The notes: generated by a model from the letters alone, not told the origin. 64,000 nt of DNA from Fasciolopsis buskii (GCA_008360955.1 LUCM01008308.1:218217-282216); one strand, 5' to 3'; counted from the first letter of the stretch, positions 1 to 12,838 are shown. Numbers and translations: made by a program.

Positions 1-3000
1 AAGAAAATATGGTAGACCTAACTGACATTGGCAGCAAGAGAAAGAGGGAGACAGAAGGAGGGAGGATGCACCAGCGAAGACCGGGATACCCGCGAAACAT
101 CTAGTGCGTCCTGTTTTAATAGAATTTTCCCAAGGGGGAACATTTTTCGGGAATCAAATAATCACGATGAAGTTTATTCTACTTGGATATTCTATTGAAA
201 TGCATCAATTACATAAAAACCCCATAATATTTCGCAAAATAGTCTTATGGTTTATGAAAAAGGTGGATGGTTGACAGCTGGAATCCCACCCGCTAACTTA
301 AGGCAGACAGGGTGAAACGAAAGCAATCTAAACCATGTGCTGAAAAATATTTCCTTCCAAGCTGCTTGTGTTAGGACATTGGAAGATATCTGGTAACATC
401 GTGATCAACGTGGTGTCTATATAAAATGGAATTTTCAAAGGGAAAACTCGGAGTCTAATACTGAACACTTCCCTGGAATAAAAATAAAGACGATTTGGGA
501 ATCCGCTTACATCGTCACACATCCAGAGTGCTGGACTGAGTAAAAGACCAGTGTATTTTCAACTCTAATTCCACTAGGCATTAAAAAGTACCTCAAGACT
601 AAAATCGTTTCTACAGTGTTGCCAAGATGAATTGTTATTCAGTAAATCTACTTAGCGACAACCACATAGACTATTAGAACTGTGTCAAAGCGGTTATTGG
701 CGGAAGATTCCGCTGATTCAGAATGTGCTAAAATTTGTCGAATGTATCATAACTGGGTTCTGGAGGATTATCAATGGACAGAAATCTTGTGTTGACTATG
801 CAGAGTCTGTAGTGTCCAGCTGTTGGGCAGAAGCAGGCCCTGGAAAAAGGTATATCAGGTAATGAATTTAATCGCATTTTTGCGCCGAGCTTATTACCGA
901 TTGCGTCCACTTTATTTTATTCGACTCCGTCTGGATGAAGTAAATCCTCGATAGGGGGTCAATACTCTTCTTCATCTTCTGTTGCTTCTATTTGGTCCTG
1001 GTATTTTCTACGCCATTTAATCGAACTGGACACACACAGTAATATACCTACCTGTTCAGTAGAACCGCATTCAGTTTGAGGGCATTCTTACGAACAACAG
1101 GACAAATGTATCCAGCTGGGATGCTGGAATTTAGGTGATTACTAGTTCACACCTGGCCCGTAGATGTGCGCGCTCTTCTGACGGCAGACTGTCCTGGATA
1201 CCGAGCGGTTAACTGACCTAATTTTTACAAATTACACTATGCAAGAACAAGGAGAGCAGAACAAGAATGGGACCAAGCAAGAATGAGGGATGGTCTTTAA
1301 GTTGCGCCCTGACCCTAGTCCATATCACGTGTTGCGTTGAAGATAACTGTTGTGATATCTGAAAAATCTGAACGTCGGTTAAATCTTTCATTCTTCGGTT
1401 ACACTTGAAAAGAGTTTTGAGAAATTAGTAACAGACTACTGTTTTTATGAACCACAGGTGGACTAAGTTTCAAGAGTTTTCATTTGATTCGCATTGTGAA
1501 ACTTTTCAGCCTTGACGTCTTGCATGAAACTGAATTACAAGCTTTCCTTTGGAAGGCTCTAAATACATTTGGAGTTGATGAAAACAAGACCAGAGTTCAT
1601 GGCAAAAACCATTGCCAATCATTCGGAAAAGCCTTGCAGCCCACCAGGTGGGCCAAGCGCGGTAATAAAGCGCGGACTTGATTTCAAATGACTTCCCCCC
1701 GGGTAGACAATGTTTAGCGCTTCCATCTGTCCAGCACTTAATTTAAAACGAGGAATATAATGGAAACATCAGTATAAGCAATTTCTAACCATGAGGGACA
1801 GCTAACTATATACCATCTCATTCTCCAAAGTAGAATCTTTAAGCCTAGAGTAACGGTAAGTATTTTTACCCAAATCCAAAGGGGAATGCACCCCTTACTT
1901 AAAGGTCGGCAAGTTCTGGTCAACCCCAAGATCGTCACAAGTTTAGATCAACGTTAAATGTTTAGTCTTCATAACTAACGAGCTTTGCACCGATACTAGC
2001 AGAGAAAGTTCATCGTTTTGCTGTTATTTGTATAAGTTTTTTTAAGCCATTTGACGAATCTTGTAAAATGACCATATTCTAAAAAAGTTAGAAAATTTTC
2101 TGGATAGCTGCAGGGTTACGGAAGAACAGATTTCAGCTGTATGGTGAATAGATCATTACAACACGGAACAAAAGTTTCTGACTTTGATTTTTCAATTCTT
2201 GATTTAAGACTGAAAGTGAAAATATTTTCTCATTGTACCCTGAGTCATCAATATTGCTCCCTAGGACGGACGCAAAAACGACCCTTAGCTTCCTGCTTCA
2301 GATAATCTGTTTCTTTGAACTAGGCACGGGATCAGTTCTCAGTGTTTATTATTTCATCACATTTCTATTTGATTGAAAAAGATACTTCCTACAACTTTAC
2401 TGACCACTGGGAAAGTTGAACTGAATAGTGACTAATCTTGTACTTTATTCGCGTAACGTACCACTGAAAGTCAAGGGAGCATTACTGTGCAGCTGTTTCA
2501 CTTTTGTCAATAGTCATCAGGGATGCGCACAGACTGCGCCGAGTATGGGGCAAAAGTCCAAGACAAATGATGTGAATTGAATATCCTAGTTGCTACGATA
2601 TCGAGACCGGCTGTCAGTTGTTATGAAACTACAATGCTACTCGATATAACTCCTATTCATCGCCATCTTTCAAAGGCCACATAATATAGATATAGGCCAC
2701 CCGTAATGTCGAACAGTCACGAAGTTGGTTTACGGTTGGAACATCAATGGGTTTTGGCAGTGAGTTAAATTCAGTTGGTGGATGATAAATCGTGTGATCA
2801 CCAAGTGAAATGTGGCAATTATATTGATTAGGCAGTAATTGGTTGATGTAAATCAGTTAAGAAAAATCGTCGATAACATATTTGTTTGCCTTTTACAAAC
2901 AGACTGTGGTAAAGATTTATAGTCTGCTTTCGGTAAAGCATGCTTCTATTTCATTTGTTTCTTCTACGTAGACCGTAGATAATTGTTGTACCGAGGATAA

Positions 3001-4350
3001 AAATAGTGCTCAGCTAACTGTGCATTTGTATACGTAGAATCATTTCGGTGTTTTGAGACAAATAAGCCAGGAGATTCATTTGGACAACACTCATTACTGT
3101 TTCCCACAAATCTGTGTGCAGATCACTTATCACAGTAGACTTGACAGGAGAGGAGGGAACTAATGAGGGAGAAAGAGGAAAGAAAAAGAAACTTCCCAGA
3201 GTTTAGCACACACAAATGATATTTCCTTCTTCCATCCATGGTCCAGCGGGACCTAAGATTCTTCAGTAGGTTTGCACCAGAGCGGTCCACAAAACCGAAA
3301 TCGAGGGTTGGCTGAGGGGACCCTACCTCAAGTCTTTGGTTAATCGACCCAGCCTGTAGGGGAGTAGGACGATGTGCGTGTCCTACTACCTATTGGAGAT
3401 GGATAACTGACTCCCTATTTCATATATTTCAAAATAAGGAATGGGTGGGTGGATGCCCGGCCCACTCCCCAGCATCGATACCGGTCACGCCTACTTCCTG
3501 TGGTTGGTCTGGAATTATGGTTTGGTCATCTCCCAAGAACTGACTACCAGGGGTCACTTAACCCGGAGAAGAACTCAAGTAACTCATCTTCGTCCTATTA
3601 CTTTGTTGAAAACAAATTTACCACGAGAAGGCAGTGGATAGGACTTCTTCAGCAGAGGCTACTTGAAACACAATCACTTAGGAACATTTCCACAGGCATT
3701 CAGAGCAAGCACCGACTCGGAATCTGAAACATCCAGCCTCCGCCCGACCCAGCCGAGGCATATGGAAATACGGCACGTTGGTCATTAATCAATTCTACCG
3801 ATTCTACCCAAGAATGCTGAAGTAAATCGGCTATTCGTTAAGCAAAACCCGAAAGCTTGCCTGCGTGGAAAGTCGCACCCTGTTTTGAGGCCAGTCAGTC
3901 AGATCTTCATTCAATGGCATATATTATCCTCCACGTGCACACCCACTTATTCTGAGAGGTAAAATTATCGCTAATGAGGGCAATTGGTGACATTATCCTA
4001 ACAACCATATTCGAACTGTGCGTCACTTTGTCTAATCTTAAATGAAATTGATAAATTCGTCAGTCATGATGTCTAACCTCTTATGTTTATTTTCATAAAC
4101 AACGAAGGATCTGGCGAAAGAAAATCGCATCACTTTTCATATGACGCAAAAACTACTGAATTCAGAAGTCTGTTATATCGGGGTTTGCAACTCCCCGCCA
4201 AGGGGTGCGTAATTACCAAGGCGAAAATGAATTGGCTTCCATAAAATATGGATACCCACAGTTGCCTGAGGAAAGAAGATCTCTAAACAGTTTGAAATTT
4301 CATGCAGAAACTTGAGATAGACAAGATTGATTGGCCGATGTACAGTAAAC
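1..4350. other. No gene recognised
   Basis: No reading frame here resembles a protein I know, and no repeat family was identified. A purine-rich run lies near 31-67. The segment around 3240-3780 is visibly richer in G and C than its surroundings and carries two overlapping plus-strand open frames (3441-3641 and 3449-3727) whose translations are low-complexity in feel and unrecognised; it could be an old dispersed repeat, but nothing in the window matches it. Confidence 0.5.
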
Positions 4351-4361
4351 TATTCCTTAGA

Positions 4362-4419
4362 TTTTTATTGTGAATGATATAATGTTAATAACACAGCGTT
4401 GTTGGTAGATGTAATGCGC
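4362..4419 (+). repeat. Left arm of perfect 58-bp inverted repeat
   Basis: This arm is the exact reverse complement of 4474-4531. A perfect match over 58 bp in a window where every other repeat copy is heavily mutated points to a recent insertion or to gene conversion between the arms. Confidence 0.95.
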
Positions 4420-4456
4420 CAACGTTTCGACTACCGTGGGTAGTCTTTCTCAAGGC
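4418..4456 (-). ncRNA. Degenerate hammerhead-ribozyme-like core
   Basis: On the minus strand the order is: GCC (stem I side), TTGAGAAA in the place of CUGANGA, a perfect 7-bp stem II (GACTACC, loop CAC, GGTAGTC), GAAA, C and GUU as a minimal stem III plus NUH cleavage triplet, then GGC closing a 3-bp stem I. The stem II-GAAAC-GUU-GGC part fits the minimal type I hammerheads known from Penelope-like elements. The CUGANGA strand is not canonical, so self-cleavage is doubtful; this may be a decayed ribozyme. Confidence 0.35.
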
Positions 4457-4473
4457 AAGTTTTACAATCAAAT

Positions 4474-4531
4474 GCGCATTACATCTACCAACAACGCTGT
4501 GTTATTAACATTATATCATTCACAATAAAAA
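4474..4531 (-). repeat. Right arm of perfect 58-bp inverted repeat
   Basis: Exact reverse complement of 4362-4419, separated by a 54-nt loop. Together the arms could fold as a long hairpin in single-stranded DNA or in RNA from either strand. Confidence 0.95.
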
Positions 4532-4598
4532 CCAATACATGGCGCATCGATTTTTCGATACACTCCTTACGTCGTTTGGTCCGGATATTCCTTAGATT

Positions 4599-7218
4599 AT
4601 TTGCGAGTATGAGTGACTTTGTAGAACGTGACAAATGAAAATCCTAAATAAGCGGCAGCCACCTGTGACTAGTGATAATGGCTATGGATTTATTTCCGTT
4701 CAATCAAATCTGTTTGTTTTTGTAGAAGCATTGACACCATGCAACTTTGGAAAACGTTCTTTTCTTTTGACTTCTGCAAGTAGACCAATGAAACCTCAAA
4801 AGCATGACGAGTAATCCGCGATGATGAACTGAATCGACCAAATCTCCTGCTGTTTCTTGTGTCTTGAAGGGAGCATAACTAAGTAATGTCAACAGTCAAA
4901 CTACGGAAAATCGACTTGAGTGGCTATCGTATGCCCATGTAATTCGAGCAATAACTTATTCTTCCAGAAGTTCGTAAATAGCCCGGTTGTTGAGCTATCA
5001 GAGTACACCAGGTGATGACACATTTGAATGTGTTCACAATTTCTCAAACTTTTTCAAACTGAATTTCGTAAAATGGACGCAGAAAGAGGCTGCTATAAAA
5101 CAGGCCACTGGAATTCTTCCACACAGTAGTAGAAAATATATAAATCGTGTTATCATGCGTAACTGTACCGATCTCGGTCGGATGGTGCATCGGGCAATAA
5201 GACAGGGAAGTTTTTCGTGCATGGCATAGGACATTTCCTTGTCGCTATCGGCTGTCAAACCCAGTGCAGTTTTTACTCCAAAAACTGTCAAGGAGCCGTT
5301 TAGATTTTGATTGCGCTCGGTTTCCATTGGGTTGGGCTTTTATTCACTGCGTATTGGTCGTCTTTGGACACCGCACTAAACCACAAGGGATAAATCAGCA
5401 TTCTGAAAAGTTCATTTCTCTTCCATTACATTACTGGCCTAGATGAAAGCTAAGCAGAATATCCAGAAATCACGTATGATGTTCGCATATGTCTGATTCA
5501 GAAATCAGTTAACGTTTTACTTCTTCAGTGTGAAACCAGTGTGACATTCTAAAGTGATTCAGAACACATCTTATTTGTCTACTTCTCAAGAATAACTTTT
5601 GCTTGTTTCTATCCTATAGTTAATTCAAAAAATAAATATTGCAAATTTGGTTAAATAGTTCGTTATATCTGAACTTGTGCCCGTATTCACTGCCTTTCTG
5701 TGAGGTCCTACTTGTTAGATTGCATCTCACTCCATCAGCCCTAATTGCAACATGAATCTAAACGCGGTATCATCAGAAATACTAACGTGCACGGCTGAGC
5801 ATGAAATTTATTCATTCTTCCTACTATGATCCTTTAAATCATCAGGTTAAAAACCAATAATATCAATAGTCGTAATATTCAATTTTGTCTACAAAAGTCC
5901 CCAGTGCACAAACAATAAACGACAACTGGTACAAGAACCCAGGATGAGCAATTTTAGTACCAACCCCGTGTAGTCTGTTGAACATCAGTATTCACAACCG
6001 AAACAGCTGTGCAGTCCCCATATGTTTTCAAAGTTTAACCCAGGATTGCTTTTTTCCGGTGAATCATTTCGAAAACATTATTGATTGAATTTGAACCATA
6101 AGAACGGAAGAAGACAGTGAAAAAGTTGAAATAAGTTCAGACGAATGGACAAATTTTACCGTTATTCATTTACACTTGGAAGTAAAAAATTCTGTATGTG
6201 TCTGATTTTAAATGCACCCGGTTTAATTCCGAGTTTGGTTTGCAACTTATCAGAAAATCTTCCGGTTATTTCATCACTTGAATTATACGCGCCAGATTTG
6301 CTTAAACTTGTCGCGTCACATTTTTCTAGTATACACCAGGAGAATATGCAAGTGTGATAGATCAATAAGGGCACTGCTTTCGAAAAGGTGTGACTTGAAG
6401 GGTCAGATTATGGATAATGGTCAGGTCACAGCTAAATTGGTCTAAATGTGTCACTGGAAAGGGCGTGGTTCATATCCAGATAGGTAGAGATAATGACCCC
6501 GATTTTTTTCCCACCTATTCCCTCGTTCTCATCTAGTGGTCATGTGAATGTGTTCACGACTGCGTACTCACAGGGCCGCGTATTCGCTACTTTATCGGGG
6601 TTGCCTGTCCCCTTCGTTCTACAATTAACAGAACAAAACCAGTTAGTCAGTCATGACTAAGCTCTCAGCCATTTGAGACACCGCCCTCCATGGTTGAGGT
6701 AACGACAGTCGGATGCAATCTAATTCGGTTCTCGTGGAAATTAATTTAGAATAAACAATTAACGTGGCAACATAACCAATACTTTCTTTACGACCTATTG
6801 AGACGAACAAAAAGATGTTCACAAATGAATGATTGTTAAACCAGAATATCGTAAACGAAGTGAAATCCGTCAATTGCTAATGTGACAGATCAAAATCCAA
6901 AGAAACTCCAACTATGAGTCACAAAAGGTTCATTTACCAAATAGGAAGAGGATTTAAAAATGAAATTGCTGTTAGTCAGCATGTCGAAACTATCAATTTG
7001 TGTGTTGTCAAAGGACAACATAACGAAGAGACTCCGTGCAGCATCTTACAGCTATTTGTTTACGAAGAAATATAATACGTAACGGCAAAAAGGTGCTTTT
7101 ATTTAGCTTTTCATTTATTTTCTCCATCGCGTACGATGTTTTTGTTCTGACTGAAAACTCCCTGAATTCACCAGCAAATCCGCCCCCGTACTTTGAATAT
7201 ACGCACATTTTTCCGAAT
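4599..7218. other. No gene recognised
   Basis: Short open frames overlap on both strands (4987-5229 plus with 5034-5327 minus; 6145-6357 plus with 6162-6374 minus). Their translations are not recognised and neither strand stands out as coding. No repeat or RNA gene was found. Confidence 0.4.
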
Positions 7219-8215
7219 GGTGTACCATGGAAATTTGTTTCTCCTCTCCAATCTCTATGCTAACAGCCGAAGCCGAGTCCACGCTTATGGCGATGTTTCA
7301 TCCGAGTTCACCACAATAAGTGATGTTATTCAGAGTCGCAGTCTTTCACTTTTCCTTTTTAAATTAATCACTGAGATGGCTATGAAGAAAGCGCTATTCT
7401 CATGTGAGAACAGTGATATTCGTATTCGATCAGACGGGAAACAGTCTAACTTAGAACGATGTTCGGATCACGTTATGCTATTGAGTGGAGATTTAAGTAA
7501 TTTTCAGGTTTTTCTGGGTGGTCTCAGCGGTAGTGTCGGTATGTTTGGCATATTTTGCACCCTCGAAGTGTGAAGTGCTTTTGCACGACTGGAATGGCTC
7601 AAAACTGAACCTTGTTCTTGCAGGGGAACAACTGGATGAGGTGGGTAGATTCAGTTACTGGGTGGTTACATCTCACCTGGTGGTCGTATATCAAGTGACA
7701 TGTCTTCGTGCACACAGAAGACCTGATCATTTTTTTGCTAGTTTAAGGCACATGTGGGGTCGGCCTGACATCTGCTTATCGATCAAAGTTCGAGTACGCT
7801 CAATAGGAGTAAGGTTGGTACTGCTCTACTCTTCCGAAATATGACCGTTGAGAGCAGGAGATATGCGAAGACCGTTGTCTTCGAGGCATTGGTAGAATAT
7901 GATGGGTGAATTTCGCCAGTAACTCAGATTCAGTCTTTTGAACAGAGACTGAATCAGAATAGGTTATGGTAGTTGGGACATGTTTTGCGCATGCTCACAG
8001 AACGACTGCCTCGTAGTGCGTTGTTCTGTGAAGCACGTAATAGACTGAAGATGATTCGGGGTGGCCAACCGATGATAAGGGGAAAAATAATGAAAGCTTT
8101 ACTCCATGGACTGGCTCGTGTAGGTGCAGTTAGACTGTTAGGCTGGGGTCCACGAAATCTCCCGAAGCGATGGTTGAAAACAATAGGGGATATGGCAAAA
8201 TGTCGCAGTCAGTAA
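7219..8215 (+). pseudogene. Reverse transcriptase pseudogene of RTE-like LINE
   Basis: In its intact form this encodes the polymerase of a non-LTR retrotransposon. Pieces in three frames align in order: GVPWKF; YANSRSRVHAYGD and SDVIQSRSLS (the block before the catalytic site) in the frame of 7193-7573; then LAGEQLDEVGRFSYW, FASLRHMWGR and VRLVLLYSSE in the frame of 7518-7844; then LGHVLRM, ERLPRSALF, RGGQPM, LLGWGPRNLP and GDMAKCRSQ in the frame of 7973-8215. The catalytic YADD box reads CSDH (7460-7471), and stops and frameshifts near 7250, 7530, 7842 and 7950 break the frame. It cannot make an active enzyme. The C-terminal region after the polymerase core is the most recognisable part. Confidence 0.85.
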
Positions 8216-8382
8216 CGTTTTTACATTCGAAACCTTTATTCTTCTGTACGGTTCTTCAACTTATTATTTTGCCGTTTCTTCTGTTTGAGCAGATGGTGCC
8301 GTGCGGTAGCAACTACAATCAGAGCAAGTTAGTATAAGGTTAGTGGGTGTCCAAAATAAGCTGACCTGAACTCCTTTGTCTA
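7219..8382 (+). mobile_element. RTE-like LINE fragment, copy A1
   Basis: A 5'-truncated non-LTR retrotransposon running from within the reverse transcriptase into a 3' untranslated tail. The start is set where similarity to the reverse transcriptase begins (GVPWKF...), the end where its 3' sequence stops matching the second copy at 47796-48041. The stretch after the stop codon at 8213-8215 aligns well with that copy, including tccaaaat and a shared ctgaa motif, which shows that both are 3' ends of one family. The RTE-type assignment rests on the C-terminal signature and is an inference. Confidence 0.85.
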
Positions 8383-9458
8383 TTCCAGCCTACTGCTCCG
8401 GCATTCTTTAGAACAAAAAATAACTGTCTATTATTGAGATCTGATACACGGGTGTCCCGAGAGTGGTGTTTTTAGGTTACGAGGAAAAGGCTAGAGCCTA
8501 AACTACGGTACGTGATATAAACCCCTCAATTTTGGTGATCGACTTCGTGAATGCGAACAATCAGCCGACTGATAACTTGTGCTTAGACACTTTTCAACAT
8601 GTTGAAGATCAAGTTAATGACGAATGCAGCGCGGTTTTTTAATTTGGTATTAAATTAATCAGGGAGAAACGACGTATTTTGCTCGTCTTCATTGAAGATC
8701 TATCTTTGTCTAGTCCAGTATTTTGCCACAACCTAAACAACTAGTGACACGATTTTTTGATGTATTTTGCACCAAAGTGCTCCTAATTAGACAACATTTA
8801 CAGCTAACTGCCTAGCAAGTCGACAACACCTCCACAAGATTTTCCAGCAAAACAATATTTTATAGTGGATAGCCAATAATTATCTTTTAAAATTCAAAAG
8901 GAACAATAGCTAATATGAAGAAGGCTATTGAGAACATGTATTCACTTTGTGGAACAGAAAGGATTTGGTTGGGGGAGAGGTTTTGGTTGGAGATTAAGGG
9001 AGACTGGCGGATATTACTGGGGATAACACTGGAACAAACTTAACTGGAGTATTCTGATTAGCCTGTCCAGGAGCTAGTGGCAACTTGGTAAAGCCATTCA
9101 GTTGGAAAACCCGGGTCAGGACCTTGGGTCCGACGAAGGATATACACCAGCGACTACCATTTTCTAAACACAAGTTTGACCGATCACATGGGTTTTGTGC
9201 TTGAAAGATAGAATCAGAAATGCAGTGACCTATACTTATAAAGTTTGAAAATGAAAAAGACAACAAATTTATGTCGTCGTGTTACTCAGATGGCTTCAGA
9301 AGCCTGGGCATTCATACGTTGATATCCCTAGCCGCTCTCCAAGGGGTGACTTCCTACCGATGGACCGGATATCCTAACTACGACGGCCTATGAACGCAGC
9401 CGTCGAACAGAATTGCACATAGGATTATCATGGTTATTTTACTGTCGTTATTGAAATG
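8383..9458. other. No gene recognised
   Basis: AT-rich sequence without a convincing open frame. The 90-codon minus-strand frame at 8994-9266 is unrecognised and has no clear splice signals. The short GC-richer piece around 9290-9420 may be part of an old repeat, but no second copy was seen in the window. Confidence 0.4.
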
Positions 9459-9484
9459 ATATATATATATATATATATATATAT
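9459..9484. repeat. (AT)n microsatellite
   Basis: Uninterrupted AT dinucleotide run. Confidence 0.95.
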
Positions 9485-9525
9485 CAGAACTCACCATGTT
9501 TAGAACGCCTTAGATGCTTACACAG

Positions 9526-9668
9526 AAAAATCACAAAGGTGAATATTGACGAGACATGTTGTTTACAATATCAGTGGAAGGGATTTGATTTAATAACCGA
9601 ACAACTGGGGTCGTGGTCAAAATCACGCCTTGCTACTCCAACCGCTGTGGTATCTTTTTTGAAAAAAA
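9526..9668 (+). CDS. Candidate internal exon, unknown protein
   Basis: An open stretch of 47 codons lies between an acceptor-like site (gcttacacag, ending 9525) and an excellent donor (A then GTAAGTGC at 9669). The encoded peptide includes NIDETCCLQYQWKGFDL and LATPTAVVSFLKK. The frame stays open past the donor to 9745. I do not recognise a family. Both signals are common enough by chance that this stays a hypothesis. Confidence 0.2.
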
Positions 9669-12600
9669 GTAAGTGCAATTTGGTAGGATTCTTTGCGGTC
9701 AGGAGAGGACAAACTTGGGTCTGGCGATTTGAAAATACACTATGAATAACAGCTTCTTGCTCATTCTTTTCTAGACTAATGTACCAAACTCGGAGTCACT
9801 GGCTTCGGAATTCATGGTCTTATCTGAACAGCCATGCTAGCCTGACAGACCGGATCTATTCTAAGGCCTAAAAAACCAAAGTTCGTAATGGTGCAAGTCC
9901 AGTTGCTGTTGGAATAGACATGGCTGAACTAGCAGATACCTCAGTGGTCGCCGGTAAGATAGTGAAGTGCAGTAGAAAACCCAGAACTAGAGAGAAAGGC
10001 CAATCAGAGGTTGGGGGACGTGATGAACAGATCGGGATGGTGTTTACGTCTTGTTTTTGACTAACCTGTTTGACCCTAAACTACTAAGGTCTTTCTCATC
10101 ACTTTTGCTCATTCGAGTTGGAATGGACAGCAAGCAAGCGGGAATAGTGAAACAGGCGTGCTGGCTGCAGAAGCCACATCAGGTCGTGGTAGAAAGTGCA
10201 AACAGACGCGGCTCAAGGGGTTTGCACATGGGGCTACCGATATGGCAGTTTGTTTTGTGTGTGTGCATACATAAGTGTAAAGAAGATTGCTTGTATAACA
10301 AAACATATTGAAACAGAAGACAAAAATATGAAAGCAAATCGAAGTAGTCTTCCCAAAGCGAGTTGAATAAAGGTCAGATCAATCCTAGCGTGACAGGCGC
10401 GTTGTCTTTGCCTCCGTTGTTTTGGCGCAGTCCTTGTTGCTGTTGTTACTATTGTTGCTGATATCGCTGTTGATGCTGCTGTTGCAATAGCCGCGTATGA
10501 AAGTGCAATGTGAATGAACCGTAAAAATCTCTGTACAGCCGCGCAACACAGCCAGGCTACGTTTCGGTGGACACTATCAAGCATACAAATAAAACAGGTT
10601 CGTTTGTTTTCACATCGTATTTAAGAAACTATTTGCTAGTAGACTTTTGGTGTAAAGTCGAATGGGAACATTGTTGAATGAAAAGCATGGCTCTTGCAAC
10701 TTTCTTTCTGCCTCTGAATTCACCTGACGCGACTTGCAATTCTGCTTTTCGGATCTGTTTTCACTAAATGGTTTTCGGTTTACGTAAACAAATGCGTGTT
10801 GTGTCCAGATTAGTTGCATAATTAAAGATGCTCTTGACAGTATGTGCTGCTTTTTTACCGGAGCTGTAAACGTCATATTGGTTTAGTCATTGTTGTATTT
10901 CCCATTTTGGCCGCGGTCAGGTATCTATCTTATCCCAAGGTCAATTCGCAGAGAATGATCAACCACCTAGCATTTGGCTGTTTTTCTGTTGTGTTTCTTA
11001 TCGACTAAGGCTTAATAAATAACCATGACAAAAGTATCCAACTTTGTTTTACGTCGGAGTACTGAAAAGTAATCGTGGTTAGTTTTCTGCAAATGAGCTT
11101 GTGAAATTAAAAACAGAAATAAGGCCAGAGAAGCCACACGTTAAATGCACATTAGCAAAGTTAGTCAACGGTGACGGTAACACCACGTTGAATGTGCCGG
11201 TCTGATCTGATTTGTTGAGTAGTTTTACAAACTAAAAAATTTCCGCAGAGCTAACTGGATGAAATGGATACCACAGCAAAGTTTTCACATTGTTTCAAAT
11301 AACCTATAAATTTGCAATGACTTGTTAAGGGTCGTTTTCTTGCCGGCGGACAAGTCCTTCAGTGTTAAGGCCCACACTGCACTGTAGCATATTGACCAAT
11401 TAGCCACACTAATTCATCCATCAAAATGAACCTGATCTCCGGTGAGTCTGATCAGCCTTTCGGGAAATCTAGTAAAGATTTGTATTAGCTTGTTGGTTCG
11501 AAAACAAATTAAACAATGGTATGATGACACGGTTAATGGTTCTCAACTTTCCATAAGGTGTTTTTTTTGGTAGTTGCCAGCGCTTACCTTTTGCTACTTG
11601 CCATTTATTGTCATTTTTAATGAAACAACAAAGAAACATTATTTTTAGAAACAGAGTAGCGGCTAATACAAGAGTGCAAGGTGGGAAATGGGACCGGTGG
11701 TGAGAAGATACGAACAGTAAGGAATTACAAAGTGGCTGTACAAGAATGAAATAACAAAATTAGCGTTTCAGATTCTCCCGTTATGTTAAAGTAAAATACC
11801 ATTTGGTACATTTTTCAACGATTGTCTCAGTAAAATATAAGGCGCAAAGGCAATTCATGGTTTGTCCACAAGTTTCAGCTGGCTTGCCATCAAGCGTGAA
11901 TCGAATGGAAGTACCGTCGTAATCTGTCGTGAAAAAAGATTTCCGTGTGGAAATTGCTTCTGCTCATCAGCGACTAGACTGACATCAGGAAATTTAAAAC
12001 TTGGGAACCACGTGCAACTTGTTTTCCGGAATCGGACTGTTTGAACACTGACAAAACAACATGGGACTAGATAAGGGATCCTCGAATAGGTGATTGTTTT
12101 TGTGAATGGTTTTGGGAGTCCAAATTCGAAATGAAAAACAAAAACGGCAGTCCAGCTGTGTTTGATAACGTCATAAATTTGAATAGTTGCGTCATTCCTC
12201 TCAAACAGTAAACACAGCATCGGAAATAATGTTCCGATAAACCAGTCGATTAGCGGCTTTCCTGGGTGAACTAACTGCCAACTGTACTGAGTCCACCGCT
12301 ATTCTGATCAAGATAAATGTAAATACAAATCAGCGAGTCTTTTGTGCACCAATTCATATTCATACTTGGCATGCAAATGTGCTGGGAATACAAACTGTCC
12401 TTTTCGATCACTGTGTACTGTCCCACCGCTTTACGCAAAAAATGACGTGTGATCCATAGTTTTGCTTTTGCGTGAATTCTCTTGACTGTGGATGAATGGT
12501 CTCCAGGCATGAATCCTGGAGATCTGTGTCATTAGGATTTGATGCATTTCCCTAGTTGCTTTTAAGCTCCAATCAAAGCACATTTTATGAAAACTACCTA

Positions 12601-12838
12601 ACAAAACAGCTTAGTGGCATCAGTCCTCAGACCCAGTTTCTTCAAACAATTTTTCTGCTATTAGATTTTCTCCGTGAAGAAGTTTGCGCTAATTCGCTAC
12701 TGCACTGAATCCAGCTATCCATCCACCTTTGCTATTTTGTTCTGGAAAACAGCTTGCTTCATGTGATTGCATTTCATCAAGACAACTGATCTGTTGCAAA
12801 ATACAAAGTTGCTGTTACGTTTTTGTCATTCAAATTAG
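9669..12838. other. No gene recognised
   Basis: Contains a GTT/GCT-rich imperfect trinucleotide tract at 10434-10488, which creates the alanine-rich minus-strand frame 10234-10584 and explains it as low complexity. Other open frames (10610-10876 and 11855-12220, both minus) are unrecognised. Confidence 0.4.
10434..10488. repeat. Imperfect GTT/GCT trinucleotide tract
   Basis: Repeated gttgct and gttgtt units with interruptions; a decayed triplet microsatellite. Confidence 0.7.

Larger units (their letters stand above)
4351..4598. mobile_element. Penelope-like foldback insertion with 13-bp target-site duplication
   Basis: The 13-mer tattccttagatt occurs at 4351-4363 and again at 4586-4598, bracketing 222 bp. 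Inside is a perfect inverted repeat of 58 bp (4362-4419 against 4474-4531) with a 54-nt loop, followed by about 55 bp of unique tail. The loop read on the minus strand ends in CGAAACGTTGG, the signature seen next to the hammerhead ribozymes of Penelope-like retroelements, whose copies are often 5'-truncated with an inverted partial terminal repeat. No reverse transcriptase or GIY-YIG coding remains. The duplication and the inverted repeat are seen directly; the Penelope assignment is inference from the ribozyme-like motif and the architecture. A generic foldback or MITE-like element is the alternative. Confidence 0.6.

Noticed and set aside
10234..10584. 116-codon minus-strand ORF rich in alanine
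   Set aside because: Generated by the GTT/GCT triplet tract at 10434-10488.
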